Of a stretch of 64,000 nt of DNA, positions 38,261 through 47,437 are shown piece after piece. A program made the translations under genes and the position numbers. Position 1 is the first letter of the stretch, and every line of letters starts with the position of its first letter. The notes beneath the pieces were generated by a model. The model was given only the letters and a program-made list of their open reading frames with translations. It searched no databases and was not told the DNA's origin. The stretch is from Oceanisphaera pacifica (GTDB lineage Bacteria > Pseudomonadota > Gammaproteobacteria > Enterobacterales > Aeromonadaceae), in contig NZ_JAGDFX010000012.1 of assembly GCF_017498065.1 (NCBI RefSeq), positions 45,236-109,235 of the forward strand, written 5' to 3'.

Positions 38261-38881
38261 TTACGCTAATCCCTCAATGGCCATCACTTTTTGCACCACA
38301 GGATCGGCCTTCATTTGCGTAAAGTGTCGCGCAACATTTGGGTAATCGGTTAGGTCATTTTTAAGCACCTTAGTTGCCCAGTAGCAGTAAACAAAGGCAC
38401 AAGCATCCACAATGCCACGTTCATCTTCTAAGTAGTAATCGCGGCTGGCTAAATGAATATCCATGCGCTTTAGCAAAGGCGCAACTTGAGCAGGCACCGC
38501 GGCTTTAATGGCTTTTTTTGCCTCTAGGCTGGTGTCTGTAGTGTATTTTTCTGGGTTAAAAAAAGGTGCAAAGGCACGATAGAGATCAGCATTAAAAAAG
38601 CTTAACCAATAGTCGCACTGACTTTGCATAATAGGATCAGAGCCTGGCCCTAAATGTTCACCTGCAGGTAACCGAGCTAAATAACGCAAAATGGCACTAC
38701 TTTGATACAAGGCTCCGAGTTCTTCGGTGAACAGCACAGGAACGGTAGCCAAGTAGTTAATTTTTATAAACTCAGGATCTCGAGTGTCTGCCAATTGCAA
38801 CTCATAAGGAACTTCCATCCATGCCAGCATAATATGGGTAGCCAGCGAGCAAGTACCGGGTCTGTAATATAGTGTAATCAA
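38261..38881 (-). CDS. Glutathione S-transferase, beta-like
   Basis: A 206-residue GST. The N-terminal domain LYYRPGTCSLATHIMLAWMEVPYE carries the conserved cysteine of bacterial beta-class GSTs, followed by YLATVPVLFTEELGALYQSSAILRYLA. The C-terminal helical domain contains GIVDACAFVYCYWA. The start is a TTG at 38881 with AGGAGA eight bases upstream. Sixty-one bases downstream of a marR gene on the same strand; the pair probably forms a small detoxification operon under MarR control. Substrate unknown. Confidence 0.85.
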   Translation of the reverse strand: MITLYYRPGTCSLATHIMLAWMEVPYELQLADTRDPEFIKINYLATVPVLFTEELGALYQSSAILRYLARLPAGEHLGPGSDPIMQSQCDYWLSFFNADLYRAFAPFFNPEKYTTDTSLEAKKAIKAAVPAQVAPLLKRMDIHLASRDYYLEDERGIVDACAFVYCYWATKVLKNDLTDYPNVARHFTQMKADPVVQKVMAIEGLA

Positions 38882-38942
38882 ATTTATTGTCTCCTAGTTC
38901 CTTTAGGCCGCTAAACATTACTGTTAAGCTCGGTCGCTATAT

Positions 38943-39521
38943 TTAGTCTTCTATTACCAGCAACATTTTCTTTAGCAAGGCCGCTATTTGTCGCTGTTCA
39001 TCATCTGACAAGGTATTAGCCAATTCAGATTCCGCAGCTAGGTGATGCTTAACGGCTTCTTCTATTACCTTAAATCCCTGCTCAGTTAAGGTCACAATCA
39101 CACCTCTGCGATCATGCTCTGCCTGCGTTCGGTTGACCAGCCCTCGACTTTCAAGTCGGTTAATGCGATTAGTAAGCGCACCGGATGAGATAAGTACCAT
39201 GGTTTGCAATTGATTAGGCGATAGCTGAAAACTAGGTGGATGACGGCGTAAGGCGGCTAATACGTCAAACTCACCCACGTTAAGATCGTAGTGAGCCAAA
39301 TCCTGCAGTACTCGACGCGTAATAAAGTATTCTAAGCGCACAATGCGTCCAATCACTTCGGTACTGTTTAGCGCTAGATCGGGCCGAGCTGATTTCCATA
39401 AGGTAACAATACGATCAATTTGATCTTCTTGAAGCACAGAGAGCGCTTGCTTTTCAGAAGGTAGCTTTTCATCTTGTCCATTTTCAGAAACATTTTGCAT
39501 TTGATGATCATCCGTTGTCAT
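38943..39521 (-). CDS. MarR-family transcriptional regulator
   Basis: A 192-residue MarR protein with a longer than usual N-terminus (about 45 residues before the first helix). The winged helix covers about 90-150: LNVGEFDVLAALRRHPPSFQLSPNQLQTMVLISSGALTNRINRLESRGLVNRTQAEHDRRGVIVTLTEQG. Such proteins repress neighbouring genes until a phenolic or oxidising ligand binds. It lies directly upstream of the GST gene and likely regulates it and itself. The ATG at 39521 has no clear ribosome site; M8 is an alternative start. Confidence 0.85.
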   Translation of the reverse strand: MTTDDHQMQNVSENGQDEKLPSEKQALSVLQEDQIDRIVTLWKSARPDLALNSTEVIGRIVRLEYFITRRVLQDLAHYDLNVGEFDVLAALRRHPPSFQLSPNQLQTMVLISSGALTNRINRLESRGLVNRTQAEHDRRGVIVTLTEQGFKVIEEAVKHHLAAESELANTLSDDEQRQIAALLKKMLLVIED

Positions 39522-39743
39522 TAGCTACTGGGCTATATGGTGTTGCTGCTTTTATATCAAAATCCATTAATTTTAGCATAAACAATCGCATGGCTGAGTA
39601 AAGAGACAGGTTTCTCGTACAGATAAAAATCACCGAAAGTCGCCTAAGGCCTGCACTGATCGTTTAATGACCGTGATAGTTGCGTTATACTCTGCTGGTT
39701 TAGCAAAAATGATATAAATAAGCCAACTGGGAGAATAAAAAAG

Positions 39744-40178
39744 GTGAGCCTGTTAAAGAACCTATTGCTGGCCGGTGCTGCCGCCGCCGCGTTAAGTGGT
39801 ATGGCTTATGCCGCCAACGAAATGTCGCCAGAAGCGATTAGTGAGCGTACCAAGCCGGTAGGAAACGTTTATACCGCAGCCGATCTCGAAGGCATTATTG
39901 ATTCAGGTACAGCTAAGAGCAATGACGAGCCAGCCGGCCCGCGCTCTGGTGAGGCCGTGTACACTGCATCTTGTTCTGCGTGTCATGGTACCGGAGCCGC
40001 TGGTGCGCCTATTAAAGGGAATGCCGAGCAATGGGCTTCTCATGTCGCTAAAGGCCACGACACCTTAGTAAAGCATGCGCTAGAGGGCTTTAATGCAATG
40101 CCTGCTCGTGGTGCCTGTGTTGACTGTTCAGATGAAGAAGTCATTGCCGCCGTGGACTACATGCTGGATGCCATCTAA
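39744..40178 (+). CDS. Cytochrome c5-family periplasmic cytochrome
   Basis: A 144-residue exported monohaem cytochrome with signal peptide 1-23 (ending GMAYA). The haem motif is CSACH (77-81) and the axial methionine is probably in AMPARG near 118. A cysteine pair in GACVDC is typical of cytochrome c5, where it forms a disulfide. The start is GTG with GGGAG about 11 bases upstream. It carries electrons in the periplasm, probably to a terminal oxidase. Followed by a clear terminator; a single-gene transcript. Confidence 0.88.
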   Translation: MSLLKNLLLAGAAAAALSGMAYAANEMSPEAISERTKPVGNVYTAADLEGIIDSGTAKSNDEPAGPRSGEAVYTASCSACHGTGAAGAPIKGNAEQWASHVAKGHDTLVKHALEGFNAMPARGACVDCSDEEVIAAVDYMLDAI

Positions 40179-40201
40179 GCATTAAGCGATGCGTTACGAT
40201 T

Positions 40202-40228
40202 AAAAAAGCCGCTTACTGCGGCTTTTTT
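40202..40228 (+). terminator. Rho-independent terminator after cytochrome c5
   Basis: AAAAAAGCCGC-TTACT-GCGGCTTTTTT stem with T run, 24 bases after the stop codon. It also faces the end of rep. Confidence 0.9.
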
Positions 40229-40289
40229 GTTTTTCATTCGCCCTTTAACTGACCACTTATAGCTGACGACTTACCGCTGCCCGAAGGGC

Positions 40290-42302
40290 TTACTTCTTAA
40301 ACATAGCCCTGAGGTTTGCCACACTCGCTTGGCCTTTTTCCATGCGTTCGGTTTCACTGGGGGGCTTGCGGTTATGTTCCCAGTCTAACTCTTGTTGTGG
40401 TAATTCCAGTAAAAAACGACTCGGTTCTGGCCGTATTTGCTCGCCATATTGGCGACGTTCGCGACACAGCGTAAAGGTAAGCGCTTGCTGAGCACGAGTA
40501 ATGCCCACATAAGCAAGGCGGCGCTCTTCTTCAATATTATCTTCATCTATGCTGCTTTGGTGCGGCAATAAACCCTCTTCCATGCCTACCATAAACACAT
40601 AAGGAAACTCCAAACCCTTTGACGAGTGCAATGTCATTAGTTGCACTTGTTCGCCATCATCTTCGTCTTCACCGCGCTCCATCATATCGCGTAATGTTAA
40701 GCGAATAACCACTTCGGGTAAGGTCATGGCATCTTCTAGCTCTGAACCTTCCAGCATTTGGCTGACCCACTTGAAAATAGTTGACACATTTTGCATGCGC
40801 ATTTCAGCGGCGCGGGGGCTGGGGGAGCTTTCATATAACCACTCTTCGTAGTTAATATCTTTGATCATGTCGCGTACTGCGTCTTGCGCCCCACCCCGGG
40901 CTGCCTCTTCGCCACGGCGCACCAACCAATTACAAAAGGCCCGCACCGCCATTAAGCCTCGGCCATCTAAGGTTTGCTCTAAGCCAATCTCAAAACTGGC
41001 AGCAAACAGACTTTTTCCTCGACTATTGGCATAGGTTCCTAGCTTTTCGAGGCTAGTAGGCCCTATTTCGCGACGTGGGGTATTTACCACTCGCAAAAAA
41101 GCGTTGTCATCGTCAGGGTTAACCAGCAAGCGTAAATACGCCATCATGTCTTTAACTTCGGTGCGCGAGAAAAACGACGTGCCGCCACTAATTTTATACG
41201 GTATACGGTTGGTCATCAGCTGTTTTTCTAGCAAGCGGGATTGATGATTGCCCCGATAAAGAATGGCATATTGGCCAAACTTAGCGCCATTCATAAACTT
41301 ATGGCCCATAATTTCGGCCACTACTCGCTCTGCTTCGTGCTCTTCGTTTTTAGCAAATAACACCCGCACCGGAGCTTCATAAGCCATGTCAGAAAACAGC
41401 TTCTTTTCAAAATCGTGGGGGTTATTGGCAATCAAAATATTGGCGCACTGCAATATTTGCCCGCGAGAGCGATAGTTCTGCTCTAGCATAATGACTTTAA
41501 GTTGCGGGTAATCGTCTTTTAGCAACACCAAGTTTTGCGGTCTTGCGCCGCGCCACGAGTAAATGGACTGATCGTCATCTCCGACCACGGTAAAGCGTGC
41601 TCGCTCTCCGGCTATCAGTTTCACCAGTTCATATTGGCTGGCGTTAGTATCTTGATACTCATCCACCAACAGATAACGAATTTTATTTTGCCAAAACTGG
41701 CGCACTTCATCGTTGGTTTTAAGTAATAAGGTGGGCATTAAGATTAAGTCATCAAAATCCAGCGCATTATAAGCTTTCATTTGCCGCTGATAGCGAGCGT
41801 AACACTCGGCAAACAGTACTTGCTCGGGATCTTGGGCAATGCGTGCGGCACGGGTGGGCAATACCAAGTCGTTTTTCCAGTTAGAAATAGTGCTGACTAA
41901 ACGACTCAGCGCCTCTTTATCACCGTCTAACTCTTGCTCGGTAAGATCTTTTAATAGCGCCAGCTGATCTTGATCGTCAAACAAGGTAAAGCCGGCTTTT
42001 AAGTTCAGCGTTTTATGCTCGCGCCGAATAATATCTAGCCCAAGACTGTGAAAAGTCGATACCATTAACCCACGGGCTTCACTCTTGCTTAGGGTTTGCA
42101 GCACCCGCTCTTTCATCTCGCGCGCCGCTTTATTGGTAAAAGTAACGGCGGCGATGTTTCGTGCTTTATAGTCACATTTTCGCACTAAATAGGCGATTTT
42201 ATTGGTAATAACCCGGGTTTTACCACTGCCGGCGCCCGCCAGCACTAGGCAAGGGCCGCCAATAAAGTGCACGGCTTGGTCTTGGGCTGGATTGAGTTTC
42301 AT
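40290..42302 (-). CDS. rep: ATP-dependent DNA helicase Rep
   Basis: A 670-residue superfamily 1A 3'-5' helicase. Walker A AGAGSGKT (22-29), motif Ia [13 protein letters not shown], Walker [11 protein letters not shown], motif [18 protein letters not shown], motif IV LEQNYRS, and motifs [15 protein letters not shown] and YVGITRAQ. It clears protein roadblocks ahead of replication forks. Length and sequence fit Rep rather than UvrD or PcrA. GGAG lies before the ATG. Transcribed alone; repeats occupy the 416 bp upstream. Confidence 0.96.
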   Translation of the reverse strand: MKLNPAQDQAVHFIGGPCLVLAGAGSGKTRVITNKIAYLVRKCDYKARNIAAVTFTNKAAREMKERVLQTLSKSEARGLMVSTFHSLGLDIIRREHKTLNLKAGFTLFDDQDQLALLKDLTEQELDGDKEALSRLVSTISNWKNDLVLPTRAARIAQDPEQVLFAECYARYQRQMKAYNALDFDDLILMPTLLLKTNDEVRQFWQNKIRYLLVDEYQDTNASQYELVKLIAGERARFTVVGDDDQSIYSWRGARPQNLVLLKDDYPQLKVIMLEQNYRSRGQILQCANILIANNPHDFEKKLFSDMAYEAPVRVLFAKNEEHEAERVVAEIMGHKFMNGAKFGQYAILYRGNHQSRLLEKQLMTNRIPYKISGGTSFFSRTEVKDMMAYLRLLVNPDDDNAFLRVVNTPRREIGPTSLEKLGTYANSRGKSLFAASFEIGLEQTLDGRGLMAVRAFCNWLVRRGEEAARGGAQDAVRDMIKDINYEEWLYESSPSPRAAEMRMQNVSTIFKWVSQMLEGSELEDAMTLPEVVIRLTLRDMMERGEDEDDGEQVQLMTLHSSKGLEFPYVFMVGMEEGLLPHQSSIDEDNIEEERRLAYVGITRAQQALTFTLCRERRQYGEQIRPEPSRFLLELPQQELDWEHNRKPPSETERMEKGQASVANLRAMFKK

Positions 42303-42379
42303 AAGGCACTCCGACAGTAAAACAAAAGCGCTATTCTAACGGTTGACGACCTTAGGGGAAAGGCGAAAGCCCTTCTTCG

Positions 42380-42620
42380 GACAGCTTTAAGCCATCAGCC
42401 GTCAGCTATCAGTTAAAGACAAACCACACCGAAAATAGCGACCTCTTTAGGCCGCACTATAGTTTTTGGTCGATTGAAATCGACCCTACAAAAGATCAGA
42501 GCTAAACAAGTGTTTGGAGTTTTGTAGGGTCCAATTTATTGAACCAAGCTATCAGCCGTGTAAACCAACGCGGTACGCCTTACGTTAAACAAAAATACGG
42601 TTTTTATTTTTCGTACAGCG
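42380..42620. repeat. Patchwork of intergenic repeats between rep and csdA
   Basis: 42382-42416 has AGCTTTAAGCC / CAGCCGTCAGCTATCAG words. 42465-42503 is identical to 15813-15851 (39 nt), and its GACCCTACAAAA is complementary to TTTTGTAGGGTC near 42520-42531. About 42569-42580 carries CGGTACGCCTTACG, a word also in the hairpin at 56215. No gene is seen in 42303-42718; the csdA promoter should lie in its last 100 bp. Confidence 0.7.
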
Positions 42621-42718
42621 GTCGGCGTATAGCGTATGGCGCATAGCTATGTTTATGCTTTACTCTTGTTGCTTAACCGCACATGATCTTACCTGTCGCT
42701 TATTTACCTGAATTGATG

Positions 42719-43933
42719 ATGCCACTCGATATAGACAAACTTAGACTCGACTTTCCTATTTTGGCCCAAACTGTGAATGGCCAGCCGCTGGTGTATTTAG
42801 ATAACGCTGCCACTACACAAAAGCCGCAAAGCGTGCTGGATGCGCTTCAGCATTATTACCAACACCAAAATGCCAATGTGCATCGTGCTGCTCATGCCTT
42901 AAGTGGTCAAGCCACCCAAGAATTTGAAGATGCGCGTACTAAGGTGGCGACCTTTATTAATGCGCCAGATTCCAAACAAGTCATTTGGACCCGCGGCGCC
43001 ACCGAAGCCATTAACTTAGTGGCCTATAGCTTTGGTATGCCCCACCTTAAAGCCGGTGATGAAATTTTGCTGTCGACCATGGAGCATCACGCCAATATCG
43101 TACCTTGGCAACAAGTGGCGGCCGCCACTGGCGCCAGCATTAAGGTGATCCCATTAACAGAACATGCCGAATTAGATCTAGCAGCCGCCGCTGATTTATT
43201 TAGCGAGCGCACTAAACTGCTGGCAGTCAGTCAGGTATCTAATGCGCTGGGGGTGATCAACCCGATTAAAGAACTCATTACCATGGCCAAAGCTGTGGAT
43301 GCTATCACGCTGATTGATGGCGCCCAGGCGGTGGGCCATTTGCCGGTAGATGTACAGGCGCTAGATTGTGATTTTTATGTATTCTCGGGTCATAAGATGT
43401 TTGGCCCCACCGGTATCGGCGTTTTATATGGCAAGCGAGAATTATTAGAAAAAATGCCGCCCTGGCAAACCGGGGGCGAGATGATAAAACACGTCAGCTT
43501 TGCGCAAACCACCTTTAGCGAACTGCCTTTTAAGTTTGAAGCGGGCACCCCAAATATTGCCGGTGCTATTGGCTTAGGCGCAGCAATCGACTATATCTCA
43601 GGCCTAGATCGCAACGCTGTTGCGGCACACGAGCATCAGTTAATGCAGCAATTAGTGGCAGGCTTAAGTGCCCTGCCCGAGGTGCATATTATTGGCCGCC
43701 CACAAGCGGGGGCTGTGTCTTTTATTATGGATGATGTGCACCCGCAAGATATGGCCACCTTATTGGATATGCAAGGTATAGCGGTGCGTACTGGCCACCA
43801 TTGCGCCATGCCATTGATGCAAGCGCTAGGTTTACCACAGGGCACCCTTCGTGCGTCCATTGCCTTTTATAATACGCCTCACGACATTACCGCCTTATTG
43901 ACCGGCATAGATAAAGCACGGGAGTTTTTTTAA
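42719..43933 (+). CDS. csdA: Cysteine desulfurase (SufS/CsdA type)
   Basis: A 404-residue group II cysteine desulfurase. PLP lysine K226 lies in FSGHKMFGPTG and catalytic C362 in TGHHCAMPL; STMEHHANIVPWQ and DGAQAVGHLPVDVQ bind PLP. The ATG at 42719 gives an N-terminus aligning with SufS; upstream ATGs at 42683 and 42716 are possible. It releases sulfur from cysteine to alanine as persulfide for cluster assembly or tRNA thiolation. It overlaps csdE by one base (TAATG), and tcdA lies opposite, the CsdA-CsdE-TcdA (CsdL) grouping of E. coli. Confidence 0.9.
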   Translation: MPLDIDKLRLDFPILAQTVNGQPLVYLDNAATTQKPQSVLDALQHYYQHQNANVHRAAHALSGQATQEFEDARTKVATFINAPDSKQVIWTRGATEAINLVAYSFGMPHLKAGDEILLSTMEHHANIVPWQQVAAATGASIKVIPLTEHAELDLAAAADLFSERTKLLAVSQVSNALGVINPIKELITMAKAVDAITLIDGAQAVGHLPVDVQALDCDFYVFSGHKMFGPTGIGVLYGKRELLEKMPPWQTGGEMIKHVSFAQTTFSELPFKFEAGTPNIAGAIGLGAAIDYISGLDRNAVAAHEHQLMQQLVAGLSALPEVHIIGRPQAGAVSFIMDDVHPQDMATLLDMQGIAVRTGHHCAMPLMQALGLPQGTLRASIAFYNTPHDITALLTGIDKAREFF

Positions 43934-44352
43934 TGCAACCATTTGGCCATACCATTACCGACACTGATATTCGCGGATTATTTGTCGCCGCAAACGGCTG
44001 GGAAGCCCGTTATAAAGCGCTGATCAAATTGGCAAAACAGTTACCGCCATTGGCAGATGCCGATAAAACCGAGGCTAATGCCATTCACGGCTGTGAAAGC
44101 CAAGCTTGGTTGGTGGCAACAATGGATGATACAGAACATTGGCAACTGCACGGCGATTCGGATGCGCGCATTGTTAAAGGATTAATGGCAGTGGTGCTAG
44201 CGGCGCTGAATAATAAGACAGCGCCAGAGATCCAAGCATTTGATATGGAAGCCTATTTCGCTGAGTTACAGCTGCTTAATCATTTAAGCCCCTCACGCGG
44301 CAACGGCTTAAGAGCTGTGGTTAGCGCTATAAAACAAAGCTGTCAGCCGTAA
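43933..44352 (+). CDS. csdE: SufE-family sulfur acceptor, likely CsdE
   Basis: A 139-residue SufE-fold protein. The sulfur-accepting cysteine C54 is in NAIHGCESQAWLV. It takes persulfide from CsdA and hands it on, in E. coli stimulating TcdA (CsdL). Coupled to csdA by a one-base overlap. The C-terminal residues SCQP and the stop codon are encoded by an AGCTGTCAGCC-type repeat, suggesting that repeat insertion set the end of this protein. Confidence 0.9.
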   Translation: MQPFGHTITDTDIRGLFVAANGWEARYKALIKLAKQLPPLADADKTEANAIHGCESQAWLVATMDDTEHWQLHGDSDARIVKGLMAVVLAALNNKTAPEIQAFDMEAYFAELQLLNHLSPSRGNGLRAVVSAIKQSCQP

Positions 44353-44404
44353 GCTGTCAGCTGTCAGTCCACGCTGACAGCTTAAAGCTGATCGCTTACA
44401 GCTT
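44338..44404. repeat. AGCTGTCAGC hairpin repeat between convergent csdE and tcdA
   Basis: Tandem AGCTGTCAGCC-like words. AGCTGTCAG-TCCACG-CTGACAGCT at 44359-44382 is a perfect 9-bp stem. Both flanking stop codons (csdE 44350-44352, tcdA 44396-44398) fall in the repeat. It may serve as transcript end for both genes, though there is no T run. Confidence 0.7.
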
Positions 44405-45187
44405 ACTTTCAACCGCTTGCGCAGCAAGCTTTGAAAGTACTCGGCTGACCATAAAGAAGCCGAAGGTGGCGGTGATGTGGGTGATAGCACCAAAGCCGGA
44501 GGCACAATCCATTTTCATAGTGCCATCGAGATCTGGCTTGGCATTACAAATGCCGCCGTCGCCATCTGGGTATTTAGGCTGCTCGGTAGAAAATACGCAA
44601 TCGATGCCAAATTTGCGTTTAGGATTTTTACTAAAATGATGAAAACGACGCAGATCACCCCGTACTTTAGCGGCTAGCGGATCTTGAATGGTTTTGCTCA
44701 GATCGCGGATCATGATCTGACTGGGATCGGTTTGCCCGCCTGCACCACCTGCGGTAATCACCGGGATCTTATTGCGCTTACAAAAGGCCAGCAAGGCCAC
44801 CTTGGCTTTAACTGAGTCGATGGCATCTAGCACATAATCGAAATCTTGCAGTAAATACTCCGCCTGATTATTGCTGCTGATAAAGTCATCGACGATCGTC
44901 ACTTTGCAGTCGGGGTTAATAAGCTTGATCCGATCCGCCATGGCTTGGGTTTTCTCTTGGCCGATCTGGTTGCAGAGCGCGTGGATCTGGCGGTTGGTAT
45001 TGGTGATACAAATATCATCCATATCGATCAAGGTAATGGCACCAATGCCTGATCGCGCCAGCGCTTCTGCCGCCCAAGATCCTACTCCGCCAATACCGAT
45101 CACACACACATGGGCTTGGCTAAAGTGGGCCAAGGCTGTATTACCGTATAATCGGGCAATGCCCCCAAAACGCTGCTCAAAACTCAT
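44396..45187 (-). CDS. tcdA: tRNA threonylcarbamoyladenosine dehydratase TcdA
   Basis: A 263-residue E1/ThiF-type ATP-dependent enzyme. Nucleotide-binding GIGGVGSWAAEALARSG (31-47), IDMDDICITNTNRQ and the VLDAIDSVKAKVALLAFC region fit TcdA (CsdL/YgdL). It cyclises t6A37 to ct6A37 in ANN-decoding tRNAs, helped by sulfur carriers CsdA-CsdE, which are encoded convergently beside it. Full length relative to E. coli (268). Confidence 0.93.
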   Translation of the reverse strand: MSFEQRFGGIARLYGNTALAHFSQAHVCVIGIGGVGSWAAEALARSGIGAITLIDMDDICITNTNRQIHALCNQIGQEKTQAMADRIKLINPDCKVTIVDDFISSNNQAEYLLQDFDYVLDAIDSVKAKVALLAFCKRNKIPVITAGGAGGQTDPSQIMIRDLSKTIQDPLAAKVRGDLRRFHHFSKNPKRKFGIDCVFSTEQPKYPDGDGGICNAKPDLDGTMKMDCASGFGAITHITATFGFFMVSRVLSKLAAQAVESKL

Positions 45188-45307
45188 TATTTACTCCCCT
45201 AAATGTGCGGTTAGTATATCAGGGAATGGGGATTAGTGATTAGGGAATGGGGAATGGGGAAGTCTGGTGTACCACACCATGATTAAGAGCTAAGACCAGA
45301 GCCTATC

Positions 45308-45492
45308 TGCAACGGAAGAACGCGGACTACACGGAAAAATTAATCTGAAATAAGATCGACGAGTAACAAGATCCTATCAATGGTAAGAGCTGCTCTCTAA
45401 CAGCTCTGGTGCTTAGCCCTTACAATTTAGATAGTTTTGGTTCTTTCAGATCTGATCTTTATTTTTCCGTGGGTTCAGCGGATTCCGTTGCA
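45308..45492. repeat. CCACGGAA inverted-repeat element, copy B
   Basis: Left arm 45308-45340 (TGCAACGGAAGAACGCGG...) and right arm 45461-45492 are largely complementary, around about 120 bp of A+T-rich DNA with short internal palindromes. It fills most of the 377-bp gap between tcdA and ilvC; no gene is seen there. Confidence 0.78.
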
Positions 45493-45513
45493 AATGGGCT
45501 TATTTAAAAAAAC

Positions 45514-45540
45514 AAAAAGGGAGCCGAAGCTCCCTTTTTT
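45514..45540 (-). terminator. Rho-independent terminator after ilvC
   Basis: AAAGGGAGC-CGAA-GCTCCCTTT with flanking A and T runs, 25 bases past the ilvC stop. Works on the minus strand and probably in both directions. Confidence 0.9.
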
Positions 45541-45564
45541 ATCTCACGCTAGTTAAAGCGGAAA

Positions 45565-47052
45565 TTAACCACCAACGGCGATGTTTTGCATGTCGGTCAT
45601 GTAAGAACGCAAGGTCTTACCGATGATTTCAACTGGGTGGTTACGAATCGCTTCGTTCACTTCAATTAGACGACGGTTGTCTACTGAGTTAGTTTCAACT
45701 TCGAAGCCTTTACCAATTACGTTTGTGCTAATGCTTGGCATAAACTTCTCGCGCAACAATGGCACGGCGGCGTTAGCGAACAGGTAGTTACCGTACTCTG
45801 CAGTGTCAGAGATAACTACGTTCATTTCGTACAGACGCTTACGGGCAACTGTGTTGGCAATCAGTGGCAACTCGTGCAGTGACTCATAGTATGCAGACTC
45901 ATCAATGATGCCAGATGCGGTCATGGCTTCAAACGCCAACTCAACACCGGCTTTAACCATGGCAACTAACAAAATGCCGTGGTCGAAGTATTCTTGCTCG
46001 TCAATGGCAACGTCAGTGGCAGGATACTGCTCGAAGCTAGTGTCGGCAGTTTCTTCACGCCAAGTTAACAGGTCTTTGTCGTCGTTCGCCCAGTCAGCCA
46101 TCATGCCGGCAGAGAAGTTGCCTTGAATGATGTCATCCATGTGCTTGTTGAACAGGGGACGCATCAGCTCTTTCAGTTCTTCAGACAGATCGAAGGCTTT
46201 AATTTTTGCAGGGTTAGACAAACGGTCCATCATGTTGGTGATGCCGCCTTGCTTCAATGCTTCGGTGATGGTTTCCCAACCGAATTGAATAAGCTTGCCT
46301 GCGTAACCGGCGTCGATACCGTCGGCCAGCATTTTGTCGTGGGCTAAAATCGCGCCCGCTTGCAGCATGCCACACAGAATGGTTTGCTCGCCCATTAAGT
46401 CAGACTTAACTTCAGCAACAAAAGAAGACTCTAATACACCAGCACGGTCGCCGCCGGTAGCAGAAGCCCAAGCTTTAGCAATGGCTAAGCCTTCGCCTTT
46501 AGCGTCGTTTACTGGGTGTACGGCAATCAGGGTAGGAACACCAAAGCCACGCTTATATTCTTCACGTACTTCAGTACCTGGGCACTTAGGCGCAACCATG
46601 ACTACTGTAATGTCTTTACGAATTTCCATGCCTTCTTCAACAATGTTGAAGCCATGAGAATAACCTAATGCCGCGCCTTCTTTCATTAACGGCATAACAG
46701 CGTTAACGGCAGAGGTGTGCTGCTTGTCTGGCGTCAGGTTCATTACCAAGTCGGCGGTGGGGATCAGCTCTTTGTAAGTACCTACTTTAAAGCCGTTTTC
46801 AGTCGCTTGCTTGAATGATGCACGCTTTTCAGCAATGGCTTCGTCACGTAATGCATAAGCCACATCTAGGCCTGAATCACGCATGTTCAAACCTTGGTTT
46901 AAACCCTGTGCGCCACAACCTACGATGACAACTTTTTTTCCTTTTAGAAAATCACAGCCGTCGGTAAATTCGTTGCGGTTCATAAAACGACACTTGCCCA
47001 GCTGCTCTAACTGCTCGCGCAACGTCAGGGTATTAAAGTAATTGTTAGCCAT
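45565..47052 (-). CDS. ilvC: Ketol-acid reductoisomerase, class II (IlvC)
   Basis: A 495-residue enzyme of the long (class II) form with duplicated knotted domain, as in E. coli (491). The NADPH loop is [14 protein letters not shown] (41-54); GYSHGFNI and [17 protein letters not shown] belong to the core. It isomerises and reduces acetolactate and acetohydroxybutyrate in valine, leucine and isoleucine synthesis. The ATG at 47052 (MANNYFNTL) has AGGAAG upstream; the longer frame adds 32 unlikely residues. Divergent from ilvY with a palindrome upstream, so probably activated by IlvY with inducer. Confidence 0.97.
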   Translation of the reverse strand: MANNYFNTLTLREQLEQLGKCRFMNRNEFTDGCDFLKGKKVVIVGCGAQGLNQGLNMRDSGLDVAYALRDEAIAEKRASFKQATENGFKVGTYKELIPTADLVMNLTPDKQHTSAVNAVMPLMKEGAALGYSHGFNIVEEGMEIRKDITVVMVAPKCPGTEVREEYKRGFGVPTLIAVHPVNDAKGEGLAIAKAWASATGGDRAGVLESSFVAEVKSDLMGEQTILCGMLQAGAILAHDKMLADGIDAGYAGKLIQFGWETITEALKQGGITNMMDRLSNPAKIKAFDLSEELKELMRPLFNKHMDDIIQGNFSAGMMADWANDDKDLLTWREETADTSFEQYPATDVAIDEQEYFDHGILLVAMVKAGVELAFEAMTASGIIDESAYYESLHELPLIANTVARKRLYEMNVVISDTAEYGNYLFANAAVPLLREKFMPSISTNVIGKGFEVETNSVDNRRLIEVNEAIRNHPVEIIGKTLRSYMTDMQNIAVGG

Positions 47053-47177
47053 GAATGATCTTCCTATTAATCCATTTAATATAAATTCCTGCACCGCTGC
47101 ACTTAAAGCTGCGATGACGACAAGATTACTATACCTTAAGCTTGTCATTGCTTAAAATGATATATTCGAAATAGAGT

Positions 47178-47194
47178 GTTGCATCTTCCGCAAC
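47178..47194. promoter_or_regulatory. Candidate IlvY operator upstream of ilvC
   Basis: GTTGCATCTTCCGCAAC is a perfect 5-bp inverted repeat that also satisfies the LysR T-N11-A rule. It lies 126 bp upstream of the ilvC start, between ilvC and ilvY. IlvY operators in enterobacteria contain similar TTGC/GCAA arms. Inferred from position and symmetry only. Confidence 0.5.
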
Positions 47195-47245
47195 GTGAAG
47201 GGTAAAGCGGACAAGATAAGTTCAAACGCCTAAACCTAAAGCGAT

Positions 47246-47410
47246 TCTGCAACGGAAGAACACGGAACCCACTGAAAAATAGTGAGCAAATCTGAAATAC
47301 AGCTAGGTTAAAAATCGCTGACCTTATAGCTTAGGTTTTACTAATAAGATCCTTTTTCGGTTTTATCTTAGCTTGATTGTTCCGTGTTCTTCCGTGGGTT
47401 CCGTGGCAGA
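47246..47410. repeat. CCACGGAA inverted-repeat element, copy C
   Basis: Left arm 47246-47280 (TCTGCAACGGAAGAACACGG...) and right arm 47380-47410 are complementary with few mismatches. The element sits between the candidate IlvY operator and the ilvY start, ending 27 bp before the ilvY GTG. Confidence 0.8.
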
Positions 47411-47437
47411 AATATTTTCATTTTTTAGGAAAGGGCC

